The position numbers and the translations under genes were made by a program. A stretch of DNA of 64,000 nucleotides from Corallococcus sp. NCRR (GTDB taxonomy: Bacteria; Myxococcota; Myxococcia; Myxococcales; Myxococcaceae): positions 5,146,001 through 5,210,000 of the forward strand of contig NZ_CP114039.1 of NCBI RefSeq assembly GCF_026965535.1, written 5' to 3'. This document shows positions 18,701 to 47,678 of the stretch, piece after piece. The notes under the pieces were generated by a model. That model was given only the letters and a program-made list of their open reading frames with translations, searched no databases and was not told the origin of the DNA. The first letter of the stretch is position 1, and each line of letters opens with the position of its first letter.

Positions 18701-19721
18701 GGGTGCGAAGCACCTGGGCGTTGACGAAGAGGCCGATGAGGCCCTCCACCTCGCCGCGTGTGCGGCCCGCCATGGGAGAGCCGACGGTGACGTCCTCCTG
18801 GCCGGAGTAGCGGGCCATCAGCATCTGCCAGCCCGTCAGCAGCGCCATGTAGAGGGAGGCGCCTTCCTGCTGCGCCAGGGCCTTGAGTGCGTCCGTCAAC
18901 TCGCGCGGCAGCAGCACGTCATGCCGGGCGCCTCGGCCATCTCGCGTCGTGGGGCGGGGGAAGTCGGTGGGCAGCTCCAGCGCGGAAGGCACTTCAGCCA
19001 ACTGACGCTTCCAGTAGTCGAGCTGCTTCTCCAGCCGGGGGCCCTGCATCCACTCGCGCTGCCAGACGCCGAAGTCCGCGTACTGGATGCCCAGCGGCGG
19101 CAGGGGCGCTGCCTGGCCTCGCGCGAAGGCCCCGTAGAGGAGCGCCACCTCGCGCACCAGCAGCGTCATGGACCAGCCGTCGGAGATGATGTGGTGCACC
19201 ACCACGACGAGCAGATGCTCTGCCGGTGCCGACGTCAGTAGCAGCGCGCGCAGCAGCGGGCCCTTCGCGAGGTCGAAGGGCCGCGCGGCCTCCTCACGCG
19301 CCAGACGCCACACGTCCTCCGGCGGCGAGCCCGTGAGCGCCTTGCGCTCCAGGGTGAGCACGGGCTCAGGCGACACCACCTGCACGGGGCCGGACGCGTC
19401 CTCGCGGAAGGTGGTGCGCAGCACTTCATGACGGCGCACCACTTCGCGCAGCGCGCGCTCCAGCACGGCCACGTCGAGTGCACCCTCCAGGCGCACCGCC
19501 ATGGGCACGTTGAAGAGGGACGTGCCGGGCTGGAGCTGATCAATGAACCAGAGGCGCTGCTGGGCGAAGGACAGGGGCAAGGGCCGCGAGCGGTCCTGCA
19601 CCGGGATGAGGCTTTGGGCGGAGTTGCCCGCGCTGGCCTTCTGCGCGGCCACCTTCTTGAGCAACTCGGCGCGCTTCTCCGGTGACAGGTTGGCGATCCG
19701 CTTCGACAGCTCGTGGCTCAT
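1..19721 (-). CDS. NRPS-B: giant nonribosomal peptide synthetase, 3' end outside window
   Basis: Multimodular NRPS, at least 6573 codons in the window and still open at position 1. The order read from the minus strand is (C-A-PCP)x6 followed by most of a seventh C domain. The ATG at 19721 is preceded by GGAG with an 8-nt spacer, and the N-terminus MSHELSKRIANLSPEKRAEL matches the start of the upstream NRPS-A. Each C domain has an HHxxSDGWS catalytic motif, each A domain has TSGSTGxPKG and NGKVDRKALP, and each PCP has LGGHSLL with the phosphopantetheine serine. No E, MT, Cy or TE domain is seen in the visible part. It would activate amino acids as adenylates and condense them on tethered carriers in the cytoplasm. 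It lies 416 bp downstream of NRPS-A, whose TE suggests a separate product. Function class is certain; product and full length are not. Confidence 0.97.
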   Translation of the reverse strand, partial: MSHELSKRIANLSPEKRAELLKKVAAQKASAGNSAQSLIPVQDRSRPLPLSFAQQRLWFIDQLQPGTSLFNVPMAVRLEGALDVAVLERALREVVRRHEVLRTTFREDASGPVQVVSPEPVLTLERKALTGSPPEDVWRLAREEAARPFDLAKGPLLRALLLTSAPAEHLLVVVVHHIISDGWSMTLLVREVALLYGAFARGQAAPLPPLGIQYADFGVWQREWMQGPRLEKQLDYWKRQLAEVPSALELPTDFPRPTTRDGRGARHDVLLPRELTDALKALAQQEGASLYMALLTGWQMLMARYSGQEDVTVGSPMAGRTRGEVEGLIGLFVNAQVLRTRVTGTASFRTLLRQVRETVLGAQEHQELPIERLVEELKPERIPGRTPFFQVMLTYQASFRGAATVEGVKLEALELDTFSAKFDLTLQVLETDAGLKGYLEYTTDIFTASTAARMAEHLRVLLQEAVAKPDQRVSSLQLLAGDERQQMLVEWNATRAPFPEACMHSLFEAQVRRAPDAVAAVFEGAQLTYAQLDARANQLAHALRRRGVGPEVRVALSVERSLDVVIGLLGILKAGGAWVPVDPLLPRERLAFMLEDSEAQVLVTQQPLVDRFPEALHARVLCLDTERQSLAQEPTDAPVTGVTPANMAYLLYTSGSTGTPKGTAVEHRSVANLVTHEAVAYGIGPGSRVLQFASLSFDLSVEEIFTTLCNGATLVLAPLEKLMPGAPLPVLLREQELSVVSLTPAALAATSSEGLPKVRTVISGGEALPADVVARWAPGRRLLNTYGPTEATVIATFGEVVADGEVPSIGKPLANACVYVLDPHGQPVPVGVRGELHIGGVGVARGYAGRPGLTAERFIPDAFSTTPGARLYRTGDVVRWRADGQLDFVGRIDAQVKVRGFRIELGEVENTLRAAPAVKDAVVLAREDAPGDKRLVAYVVGEALDVTALRAHLKQHLPEYMVPAAFVSLEALPLTSNGKVDRKALPAPDAGSLRASHAYEAPATPLEEKLAALWSEVLRVPTVGRTDNFFELGGHSLLATQLVARVRVALDMELPLRALFEAPTIAALAERLQRAATGTRLPSLTRTRTEGPQPLSFAQQRLWFLDQLAPDDASYNLPVTLRLLGRLDVEALRRAFEALVARHEALRTTFFEEEGQPFQRIHPPAEWVLPMEDLSGVDESARDAETLRRATREARQPFNLVRGPLLRTSLLRLAEETHVLLVTMHHIVSDGWSMGVLIRELASLYESFSGGRAPSLPPLPVQYADFAVWQRQWLQGEALESQLGYWKRQLAGAPAALELPTDRPRPAVQSRRGATVPVHFPSQLTDSLRSLAQREGATPFMLLLSAFQLLLSRYSGQDDISVGSPIAGRTHAEAESLIGFFVNTLVLRAHVRPEDSFRQLLSQVKATTLAAYEHQHVPFEKLVEVLQPSRDLSRSPLFQVMLVLQNAPAEALRVPGLAFQPIPLEGNSSRFDLALTLFEVPQGLTGFLEYSSDLFDASTAQRLMGHFGVLLSSLAAQPDARVSSLEVMTAEERKQLLVEWNETDVAFPRDTCIHHVVAEHARRAPDAVAVRMGERSVTYAGLDAWAHGLAVQLHAAGVARGSRVAVLAERSPELVAGLLATLKVGAAYVPIAPGVPPERLAFMLEDCGASVLLTQQHLRDSLPSLSSRVLSLEVETGATRQPLPVTSVGPEDLAYVIYTSGSTGRPKGVAVHHRALMNLVSWHQRTYSLTPQDSTALTAGVAFDASTWEVWPSLASGASLVVPPDAVRAEPSLLLQWLAREAITTCFMPTPLAEAVLREEWPRPMALRALLTGGDALHHGPPPSVPATLFNHYGPTESTVVATFTPVVHDDGTRPPIGRPIANTRTYVLDARLQPVPVGVPGELFLASEGLAWGYLGQPALSAERFIPHPFSSTPGARLYRTGDVVRWRADGQLDYLQRLDFQVKVRGFRIELGEIEASLLAHASVHEAVVLAREDVPGDKRLVAYVVPAQGQQWDTSAVRTFIKERLPEYMVPSAFVPLAALPLTSNGKVDRKALPVPDASPLADFVGPRNPTEEKLADVFAQVLRVERVGIHDDFFSLGGHSLLATQLMSRVRATFRRELPVRALFEAPTVAGLALRIDAAHASAVQPPPSIPRVRATTAPLSFAQQRLWFLDQLTPGDASYNIFSALSLKGHVDVESLRRAFEALVARHEALRTTFREHEGQALQSIHPPVAWTLPLHDVSALPAAQREAEARRLVTEDARHPFQLEDGPLLRTALVRLGADEHLLLVTMHHIVSDGWSMGVLVRELVAFYEAFHAGRGPSLAPLPMQYADFSTWQRQWLQGETLETHLGYWKQQLVGAPVALELPTDRPRPPVQSHRGATVDVRIPSEIAQRLKALAGREGATPFMVLLAAFQVLLSRYAAQDDVSVGTPIAGRTQAETEGLIGFFVNTLVLRAHVEPKATFRELLAQLRGTTLTAYEHQHVPFEKLVEVLQPVRDTSRSPLFQVMFVLQNTPTEALQLPGLSLRPLPLETHFAKFDLTLSLQEVQEGLVGTLEYATDLFDAATIQRMAGHFGVLLKTIATKPESRLGGLPLLTDAERQQLLVEWHPPASQVQHEPSIPAMVEAQVRRTPDALAIITPERQLTYRELDAKANQLAHRLRGLGVGPEVRVGLCVERTEDLIIGALGILKAGGAYVPLDPSYPRERLGWLLEDAQGPALVAHSHLLSALPETTATPVCLDSDVELAKQPTTAPVVDIHPGHLAYLIYTSGSTGRPKGVAIAHGNAVSFLHWALSTFAPEELKGTLAATSLNFDLSVFELFAPLSSGGAVVMARNALHLAELPTASHVTLVNTVPSAMAQLLRLGAVPPSVRVINLAGEALPETLAKQVYAVPTVEKLFNLYGPSEDTTYSTASLVGRDEVPLIGRPLPATRAYVLDASLQPVPVGVAGELYLAGEGQARGYLLRPELTAERFLPEPYGPPGGRMYRTGDRVRYRLDGRLEYLGRIDFQVKVRGFRIELGEIEAALRRAPGLKDAVVVARGEAADKRLVTYVTAREGHSLDSEALKAHLRQQLPEYMVPSAVLVLDALPLNSNGKVDRKALPELGNLARSSDFIAPRTDTEEQLAALFAEVLRVERVGIRDDFFALGGHSLLATQLVSRVRATFSLEMPLRVFFEAPTVEALATKLVGAQRSEHRLPPLRPSSNEGDLPLSFAQQRLWFLAQLTPGDASYNIPTALRLTGHVDVESLRRAFEALVARHEVLRTTFRENQGQATQRIHAPGAWALPLIDVSSLPEAQRESEAQRRVAEDARQPFHLERGPLLRTALVRLGEEEHLLLVTMHHIVSDGWSMGVLVRELVTFYAAFTQGTAPALSPLPLQYADFAAWQRQWLQGETLDAQLGYWKQKLSGAPAALEVLTDHPRPSVQSHAGAALSVQLPPETSQALKALARREGATPFMALLAGFQLLLSRYAGQDDISVGTPIAGRTQAETEGLIGFFVNTLVLRAQVEPKATFRELLAQVRGTTLAAYEHQHVPFEKLVEVLQPVRDTSRSPLFQVMFALQNAPTEDLRVPGLTFQQVASNARSAKFDLTLTLQDSGQGFVGWLEYSTALFERSTVERMIHHLRTLLEAVAAQPERALSELPLLSREERQRILVDWNDTTVASPMDVPVHVHFSQQAQRTPDAVALVLGEATLTYARLEARANQLAHHLRALGIVPGARVGLALERSFEMVTALLAILKAGAAFVPVDRNAPVERIAMLLEDADVDVVVTHQPFASRLPASGTRVWLDTQQDALAGLPTHAPDVSVEGESLAYVMFTSGSTGRPKGVSVPHRGITRLVLGSTFMHFGPDEVWLQIAPIAFDASTLELWGALLHGGKLVLAPPHALSLEELADQLRRHRVTALFITTALFEQMVLHQGEALANVRQVLTGGDLMPWSRLRDHLPRLAEGATLFHAYGPTENTTFSTTLPLHRDTRVDGPVPIGRPIPNATAYVFDAHLHPVPVGVAGEVYVGGPGLAWGYLHRPDLTAERFVPHPFATTPGERLYRTGDKARWLEDGTLDFLGRVDFQVKVRGFRIELGEIESALRAFPGVNEAVVVARGADADKRLIGYLTAHEGHALDMEALRVHLRQRLPEYMVPASILVLDALPLNANGKVDRKALPEPGDAPRAASYVAPRTATETQLATLFAEVLRVERVGLQDDFFALGGHSLLATQLVSRVRAAFGVELPLRALFGAPTVEALAPLLEKAPSSALRAPPLRPAAREGDIPLSFAQQRLWLLDQLQPGDASYNIPTALRLTGRVDADALRGAFEALIARHESLRTTLAASQEAPSQRVHAAAAWELPVVDLSALPREQREEEAHRIVAEEARRPFRLATGPLLRGLLVRLEEEEHLLLVTMHHVVSDGWSMGVLVREMAAFYEALSTGSTPALPPLPVQYADFATWQRDWLQGEVLEAQLDYWKQRLAGAPAALELPTDRPRPPVQSHRGATVDVRIPAHLVEALKALAQREGATPFMVFLAAFQVLLSRYSAQDDISVGSPIAGRTQAETEGLIGFFVNTLVLRAQVDPRATFRELLVQVRGTTLTAYEHQHLPFEKLVEAVQPTRDLSRNPLFQAMFVLQNMPGEELRLPGLSMRTLPLETRFAKFDLSLGLREAPTGMTGTLEYATDLFDAATIQRMAGHFGVLLEAIAKKPDMKLGDLPLLTDTERQQLLVEWNPPASQAPREPSIPAMVEAQVRRTPDALAVITPERQMTYRELDTKANQLAHRLRSLGVGPEVRVGLCVERTEDLIIGALGILKAGGAYVPLDPSYPRERLGWLLEDAQGPALVAHSHLLSALPETTATPVCLDSDVELAKQPTTAPVVDIHPGHLAYLIYTSGSTGRPKGVAISHGNAVSFLHWALETFSPEELKGTLAATSLNFDLSVFELFAPLSSGGAVVVARNALHLAELPTASHVTLVNTVPSAMAQLLRLGAVPPSVRVINLAGEALPETLAKQVYAVPTVQKLYNLYGPSEDTTYSTASLVGRDEVPLIGRPLPATRAYVLDASLQPVPVGVAGELYLAGEGQARGYLLRPELTAERFLPEPYGPPGGRMYRTGDRVRYRLDGRLEYLGRVDFQVKVRGFRIELGEIEAALRRAPGLKDAVVVAKGEAAEKRLVAYVSPKASASLEVEALKAHLRQGLPEYMVPATFVVLEALPLNSNGKVDRKALPEPEAPQSGNTYEAPRTEAEAKLASIWAEVLRLPQVGVKDSFFELGGHSLLATQVVSRVRAEFGVELPLRALFESSTVEALAGRLQGSATSQAMKLTRLSPDGLRPVSFAQQRLWLLDQLHPGDASYNLPAALQLSGHLDAESLRRAFESLVHRHEALRTTFHEHQGQPTQRVQAPAAWTLPLVDLSSLPEDERRNEARRLANEEARRPFDLATGPLLRSTLVRMGGDSHLLLLTMHHIVSDGWSMGVLVREMVAFYEAFSTGSTPTLAPLPVQYADFATLQRNWLQGEALEAQIRYWKQQLSGAPAALELPTDRPRPPVPSHRGAMVEVRIPEPVASALKALAQREGATAFMTLLAAFQVLLSRYSAQDDVSVGSPIAGRTQAETEGLIGFFVNTLVLRAQVNPRATFRELLAQVRGTTFAAYEHQHLPFEKLVEAVQPARDMSRSPLFQAMFVLQNTPTEPLRLPGLSFQALPLEAHFAKFDLSLALQEVQAGLVGTLEYATDLFDAATIQRMAGHFGVLLEAIAKKPDTRLGDLPLITDEERRQLLVEWNPEAALAIREPSIPAMVEAQVRLTPDAMAIITPERQLTYRELDVKANQLAHRLRGLGVGPEVRVGLCVERTEDLVIGALGILKAGGAYVPLDPSYPRERLSWLLEDAQGPALVAHLHLLSALPETSAMPVCLDSDVELAKQPTTAPKVDIHPGHLAYLIYTSGSTGRPKGVAISHGNAVSFLHWALSTFAPEELKGTLAATSLNFDLSVFELFAPLSSGGAVVVAKNALHLAELPTAAHVTLVNTVPSAMAQLLRLGAVPPSVRVINLAGEALPETLAKQVYAVPTVQKLYNLYGPSEDTTYSTASLVGRNEVPLIGRPLPATRAYVLDAALQPVPLGVAGELYLAGEGQARGYLMRPELTAERFVPEPYGPPGGRMYRTGDRVRYRPDGRLEYLGRVDFQVKVRGFRIELGEIEAALRRAPGLKDAVVVARGEAADKRLVAYVTPRASLEVEALKAHLRQGLPEYMVPTAFVVLDALPLNANGKVDRKALPEPEAPQSGNTYEAPRTEAEAKLASIWAEVLRLPQVGVKDSFFELGGHSLLATQVVSRVRAELGVELPLRALFESPTVEALAARLHGSASSHAQKLTRVSHDGPLPLSFAQQRLWLLDQLQPEDASYNLPVALQLSGQVDVEALRRAFEALVARHEALRTTFHEHQGQPTQRIQAPAAWTLPLMDLSSLPEDERKKAARKLADEEARRPFRLATGPLLRSALVRLEENEHLLLVTMHHIVSDGWSMGVLVRELISLYAAFHDGKEPDLTPLPVQYADFAAWQRNWLQGEALEAQIRYWKQQLSGAPAALELPTDRPRPPVQSHRGATVDVRIPGNVSRALKALA
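725..3849 (-). other. NRPS-B module 6: C - A (DLFNNALTYK, Ala or Cys) - PCP
   Basis: Residues about 5291-6333. C motif near 3427-3460, PCP serine near 890. The A-domain pocket again reads D-L-F-N-N-A-L-T-Y-K, so it is predicted to load the same monomer as module 5. The PCP segment SFFELGGHSLLATQVVSRVR is intact. Confidence 0.85.
3850..6989 (-). other. NRPS-B module 5: C - A (DLFNNALTYK, Ala or Cys) - PCP
   Basis: Residues about 4244-5290. C motif (HHVVSDGWS) near 6563-6592, PCP serine near 4018. The A domain has the same pocket as modules 3 and 6 and reads KLYNLYGPSEDTTYST. The sequence is nearly interchangeable with the other four copies of this A domain, so expression and evolution of these units probably involve gene conversion. 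Confidence 0.85.
6990..10159 (-). other. NRPS-B module 4: C - A (DALFLGATFK, aliphatic) - PCP
   Basis: Residues about 3187-4244. C motif near 9735-9765, PCP serine near 7155. The pocket reads D-A-L-F-L-G-A-T-F-K from IAFDASTLELW, VTALFITTA, VLTGGD and FHAYGPTENTTFST. It is related to the Val/Ile-type codes and to module 8 of NRPS-A (DALWLGGTFK), so a branched aliphatic residue is likely; the exact residue is open. The A domain has FHAYGPTE where the other modules have FN(x)YGP. Confidence 0.82.
10160..13299 (-). other. NRPS-B module 3: C - A (DLFNNALTYK, Ala or Cys) - PCP
   Basis: Residues about 2141-3187. C motif near 12876-12906, PCP serine near 10330. The A domain has the segments LNFDLSVFELF, VTLVNTVPS, VINLAGEA and NLYGPSEDTTYST, giving code D-L-F-N-N-A-L-T-Y-K. 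As I recall the tables, DLYNNALTYK is a cysteine code and DLFNNAL(T/S)Y occurs in alanine-activating cyanobacterial domains. No cyclisation domain accompanies it, which fits alanine slightly better. This is one of five near-identical A domains in the window. Confidence 0.85.
13300..16446 (-). other. NRPS-B module 2: C - A (Leu) - PCP
   Basis: Residues about 1092-2140. C motif near 16021-16050, PCP serine near 13470. The A-domain pocket reads D-A-W-F-L-G-H-V-V-K, one residue away from the widely used leucine code DAWFLGNVVK, so leucine is predicted. The A-domain core is nearly identical to module 3 of NRPS-A. Its C-terminal subdomain just after the A8 region differs and is three codons longer (PAQGQQWDTSAVRTFIKERL versus GEALDVSVLRAHLKQHL), a sign of a local swap. 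Confidence 0.85.
13800..18303 (-). repeat. Block shared between NRPS-A and NRPS-B, NRPS-B copy
   Basis: Partner of 37232-41735. It covers A1-PCP1-C2 and most of A2 of NRPS-B. Just past its left end the offset becomes 23,441 bp, a three-codon difference in the A2 C-terminal subdomain. Confidence 0.85.
16447..19721 (-). other. NRPS-B module 1: starter-type C - A (DLESIGTVIK) - PCP
   Basis: Residues about 1-1092. The C domain (HHIISDGWS near 19170-19200) follows a ~45-residue leader and closely resembles C1 of NRPS-A, so it is probably the chain-initiating (possibly acyl-accepting) C domain. The A domain is nearly identical to that of module 2, not module 1, of NRPS-A. My pocket reading (D235 to K517 in GrsA numbering) is D-L-E-S-I-G-T-V-I-K. 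The glutamate at position 239 suggests a basic side chain, and it resembles a lysine code I recall (DAESIGSVCK), but this is a weak assignment. The PCP serine lies near 16615. Confidence 0.85.
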
Positions 19722-19757
19722 CTCGTGTACTCCGCACTGGGGGCCGCCACTGCGTAC

Positions 19758-19783
19758 GAGCACCACCAGGGACAGTGGCGCTC
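19758..19783 (-). promoter_or_regulatory. Leader hairpin before NRPS-B
   Basis: GAGC-a-CCAC pairs with GTGG-c-GCTC around an 8-nt loop, 37-62 nt upstream of the ATG. It sits in the same place as the longer hairpin before NRPS-A, with different bases in the stem. This supports a conserved RNA structure in the 5' leader. Confidence 0.45.
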
Positions 19784-19831
19784 ACCGAAACTCGGGCGTG
19801 TTGCTGGTGCCGGAATGACTCCCTGCGCCGC

Positions 19832-19863
19832 TCTTCCCGAAGAAGCGCGAGGGTGGGTCAAAT
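19832..19863 (-). promoter_or_regulatory. Dyad plus GGGTGGGTCAAAT block before NRPS-B
   Basis: Dyad TCTTC-cc-GAAGA (19832-19843) followed by GGGTGGGTCAAAT (19851-19863). On the coding strand the latter reads ATTTGACCCACCC and contains a TTGACC hexamer. The same arrangement occurs before NRPS-A with a different dyad sequence. Possible operator or promoter element; no good -10 hexamer follows TTGACC. Confidence 0.4.
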
Positions 19864-20022
19864 TCATATGGGTGAGATTATTCCGCCTACGCCGACCCTG
19901 TCATGAGGGCGGACAAATACCCACTCGAATGAATACAGGTATTTACTGGATTGTGTTGGTTCCTTGGAGTCCGGGAGGGAAGGACGTGAGATGTCCTCCA
20001 GGGTGAGACCTGCTCCCAGCAT

Positions 20023-20048
20023 CTCCTCCCTGCTCAGGGATGGAGGAG
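20023..20048 (-). terminator. Second inverted repeat downstream of NRPS-A
   Basis: CTCCTCC / GGAGGAG, a 7-bp stem with a 12-nt loop, between NRPS-A and the NRPS-B leader. It is absent from the NRPS-A upstream region, which suggests a termination rather than a promoter role. No T-tract. Confidence 0.3.
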
Positions 20049-20081
20049 GGGCCAGGCTTCGCGCCTCTGGGGGAGGGCGAG

Positions 20082-20109
20082 CCACCGTCGCGATGATCCA
20101 CGACGGTGG
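20082..20109 (-). terminator. Stem-loop downstream of NRPS-A
   Basis: Perfect 9-bp inverted repeat CCACCGTCG / CGACGGTGG with a 10-nt loop, 28 bp past the NRPS-A stop codon. There is no T-run after it on the minus strand, so intrinsic termination is only plausible; it could instead stabilise the mRNA 3' end. Confidence 0.5.
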
Positions 20110-20137
20110 GTCGCCTCACTTCACTCCAGCCCCGGCG

Positions 20138-46306
<26,169 letters not shown>

Positions 46307-46334
46307 CTCATGTACTCCGCGCTCGGGGACGCCA

Positions 46335-46368
46335 TCGCGAGCGCCACTCGGGGCAGTGGCGTTCGCGA
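46335..46368 (-). promoter_or_regulatory. Strong leader hairpin before NRPS-A
   Basis: A 14-bp stem (46335-46348 with 46355-46368, one G-T wobble) closes a 6-nt loop, 29-62 nt upstream of the NRPS-A ATG. The core arms are CGCCACT and AGTGGCG. A weaker version with compensating bases is at the same place before NRPS-B. It leaves the GGAG ribosome site free, so it may act as an mRNA stabiliser or regulator rather than by direct occlusion. Confidence 0.55.
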
Positions 46369-46414
46369 AAAGTCAGGCCTGCTGATGATTCTGGATTGCC
46401 CCCCTGCGCTGCTC

Positions 46415-46443
46415 TCTCGCGAGAAGCAGAGGGTGGGTCAAAT
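46415..46443 (-). promoter_or_regulatory. Dyad plus GGGTGGGTCAAAT block before NRPS-A
   Basis: Perfect palindrome TCTCGCGAGA (46415-46424) followed by GGGTGGGTCAAAT (46431-46443), which reads ATTTGACCCACCC on the coding strand. It is matched at the same distance upstream of NRPS-B. Candidate operator for a dimeric regulator, or part of the promoter. Confidence 0.4.
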
Positions 46444-46669
46444 CCACACTGGCCACAGTATTCCGTGGGCAGCCGAGCTGTCATGGGGGCGCTCACCCGG
46501 AAGTCCGAGTGAATTCGCGTATTTATGGGAAGAGTCGGGATCCCCGAACAGGCCACCGGAAGGACTCACGGTGTCGCTCAGAGGGGAACCGGCTCGCGGG
46601 GTCGTCCCCCCGCATGGAGGGGGAGCAGGCCAGAGGCTGGCCTGCCCGCCACCCGTCATCGACGGTGTT

Positions 46670-47500
46670 TCAGCCCGCCTTGGCTAGCGGCGGTGGGGCG
46701 GTCAGCAGCACCTGCGCGGGCACGGTGTAGCTCGCGGCCTGGAGGATCTCCGCGATGGCGTCGCCCACGTTGGCCTGCGTGTCGTTGTAATCGGTGGGCT
46801 TGCAGAAGATGCACACGGCCAGGACGGGGCCCTGGAGCGTGAACTCCGCGATCTCCACCTGCGGCACGGGCTTGTCCTGGACGCCCTTCACCGAGGCCAT
46901 GCGCTCCACCAGGGCCTGCTGAAGCACCCGCACGTCCACGCCGTGCATCAGCGGCACCTTCACCGTCATCTTGCGGTACGGGTGGTGGCTGTAGTTGATG
47001 ATGTTGTCGCTGAACATCTGGTTGTTGCCCACGGCGATCCGCACGTTGTCGGACGTGTCGAGCGTGGTGACGAACAGGCCGATCTCCTGGACGATGCCCA
47101 CGACGCCGCCGGCTTCAATCTCCTCGCCTACGCGGAAGGGGCGCAGCACCAGCAGGAAGATGCCCGCGGCGAAGTTGGCCAGCAGCCCGGACCAGGCCGC
47201 GCCAATGGCGATACCCGCGGCGGCGATCAACGCGGCGAAGGACGTGGTCTCCACGCCCATCACCCCCAGGATGCCGACGATGAGCATCAACGTGAGCGTG
47301 CCGGTGAACAGCGAACCGACGTAGCGGATCAGCGTGGCGTCCAGCTGCCGCCGCTGCAGGCCCATGTCCAGCACCTTGCGGAAGCCAGCGATGACCGTCC
47401 GCCCGATGAACCAGATGAACAGCGCCCCGATGACCTTGAGCAGCAGCGGGAGCGCCTCGGTCAGGGCCAGTGACTTCAATTGAACGATGACTTCATCCAT
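46670..47500 (-). CDS. MscS-family small-conductance mechanosensitive channel
   Basis: 276 aa from the ATG at 47500, which has AAGGGAG eight bases upstream. A longer open frame to 47779 is rejected because it would run through the divergent lipase start and reads as low-complexity basic sequence. Three N-terminal membrane segments are visible (LPLLLKVIGALFIWFIG; FTGTLTLMLIVGILGVMG; the pore helix FAALIAAAGIAIGAAWSGLLANFAAGIFLL), then the beta domain (RPFRVGEEIEAGGVVGIVQEI) and the NNQMFSDNIINYS segment. Length and order match E. coli MscS. It would open under membrane tension during osmotic downshock. It is transcribed toward the NRPS genes but has no visible functional link to them. Confidence 0.93.
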   Translation of the reverse strand: MDEVIVQLKSLALTEALPLLLKVIGALFIWFIGRTVIAGFRKVLDMGLQRRQLDATLIRYVGSLFTGTLTLMLIVGILGVMGVETTSFAALIAAAGIAIGAAWSGLLANFAAGIFLLVLRPFRVGEEIEAGGVVGIVQEIGLFVTTLDTSDNVRIAVGNNQMFSDNIINYSHHPYRKMTVKVPLMHGVDVRVLQQALVERMASVKGVQDKPVPQVEIAEFTLQGPVLAVCIFCKPTDYNDTQANVGDAIAEILQAASYTVPAQVLLTAPPPLAKAG

Positions 47501-47678
47501 GACTCGAACTCCCTTGACCGGGACCGCGTGTGCGCGGTGCCTTTTGCACGGGACCGGCCGGGACATGCAAGCCGGGTTGCTGTGAATCCACACCTGTCCG
47601 GGAGGGCAGTCCTGACCCGCCATGGGTCTTGGTGCCCGGGCCTTGCGTGGCGAGGCCTGCCGGCGGACGTTGCGGCCC
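47501..47678. promoter_or_regulatory. Divergent intergenic region mscS-like / lipase
   Basis: 178 bp between two divergently transcribed start codons. It must carry promoters for both genes. Apart from the AAGGGAG ribosome site of the channel gene I recognise no specific element. Confidence 0.4.

Larger units (their letters stand above)
19722..20137 (-). promoter_or_regulatory. NRPS-B upstream region between the two synthetase genes
   Basis: 416 bp without a credible gene. The half next to NRPS-B (19722 to about 19945) is homologous to the region upstream of NRPS-A: shared blocks include GGCAGTGGCG, a GAAGAAGC-type dyad, GGGTGGGTCAAAT and the AT-rich GTATTTA. The half next to NRPS-A has several inverted repeats (19981-19997, 20023-20048, 20082-20109) that could end NRPS-A transcription. 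I see no convincing -35/-10 pair, so the start point is unknown. A separate promoter for NRPS-B is inferred from the conservation. Confidence 0.6.
46307..46669 (-). promoter_or_regulatory. NRPS-A upstream region
   Basis: 363 bp without a gene between NRPS-A and the mscS-like gene. The first ~220 bp are homologous to the NRPS-B upstream region. It contains a long leader hairpin, a dyad, the GGGTGGGTCAAAT block and an AT-rich GTATTTATGG stretch near 46519. A weak stem (CCCCC / GGGGG, 46607-46623) lies 47 bp past the mscS-like stop and could be its terminator. No clear -35/-10 pair is visible. Confidence 0.6.

Noticed and set aside
46436-46441. TTGACC as a sigma-70 -35 box for NRPS-A
   Set aside because: No TA-rich hexamer lies 16-18 bp downstream in either paralogous leader, so a standard promoter is not claimed.
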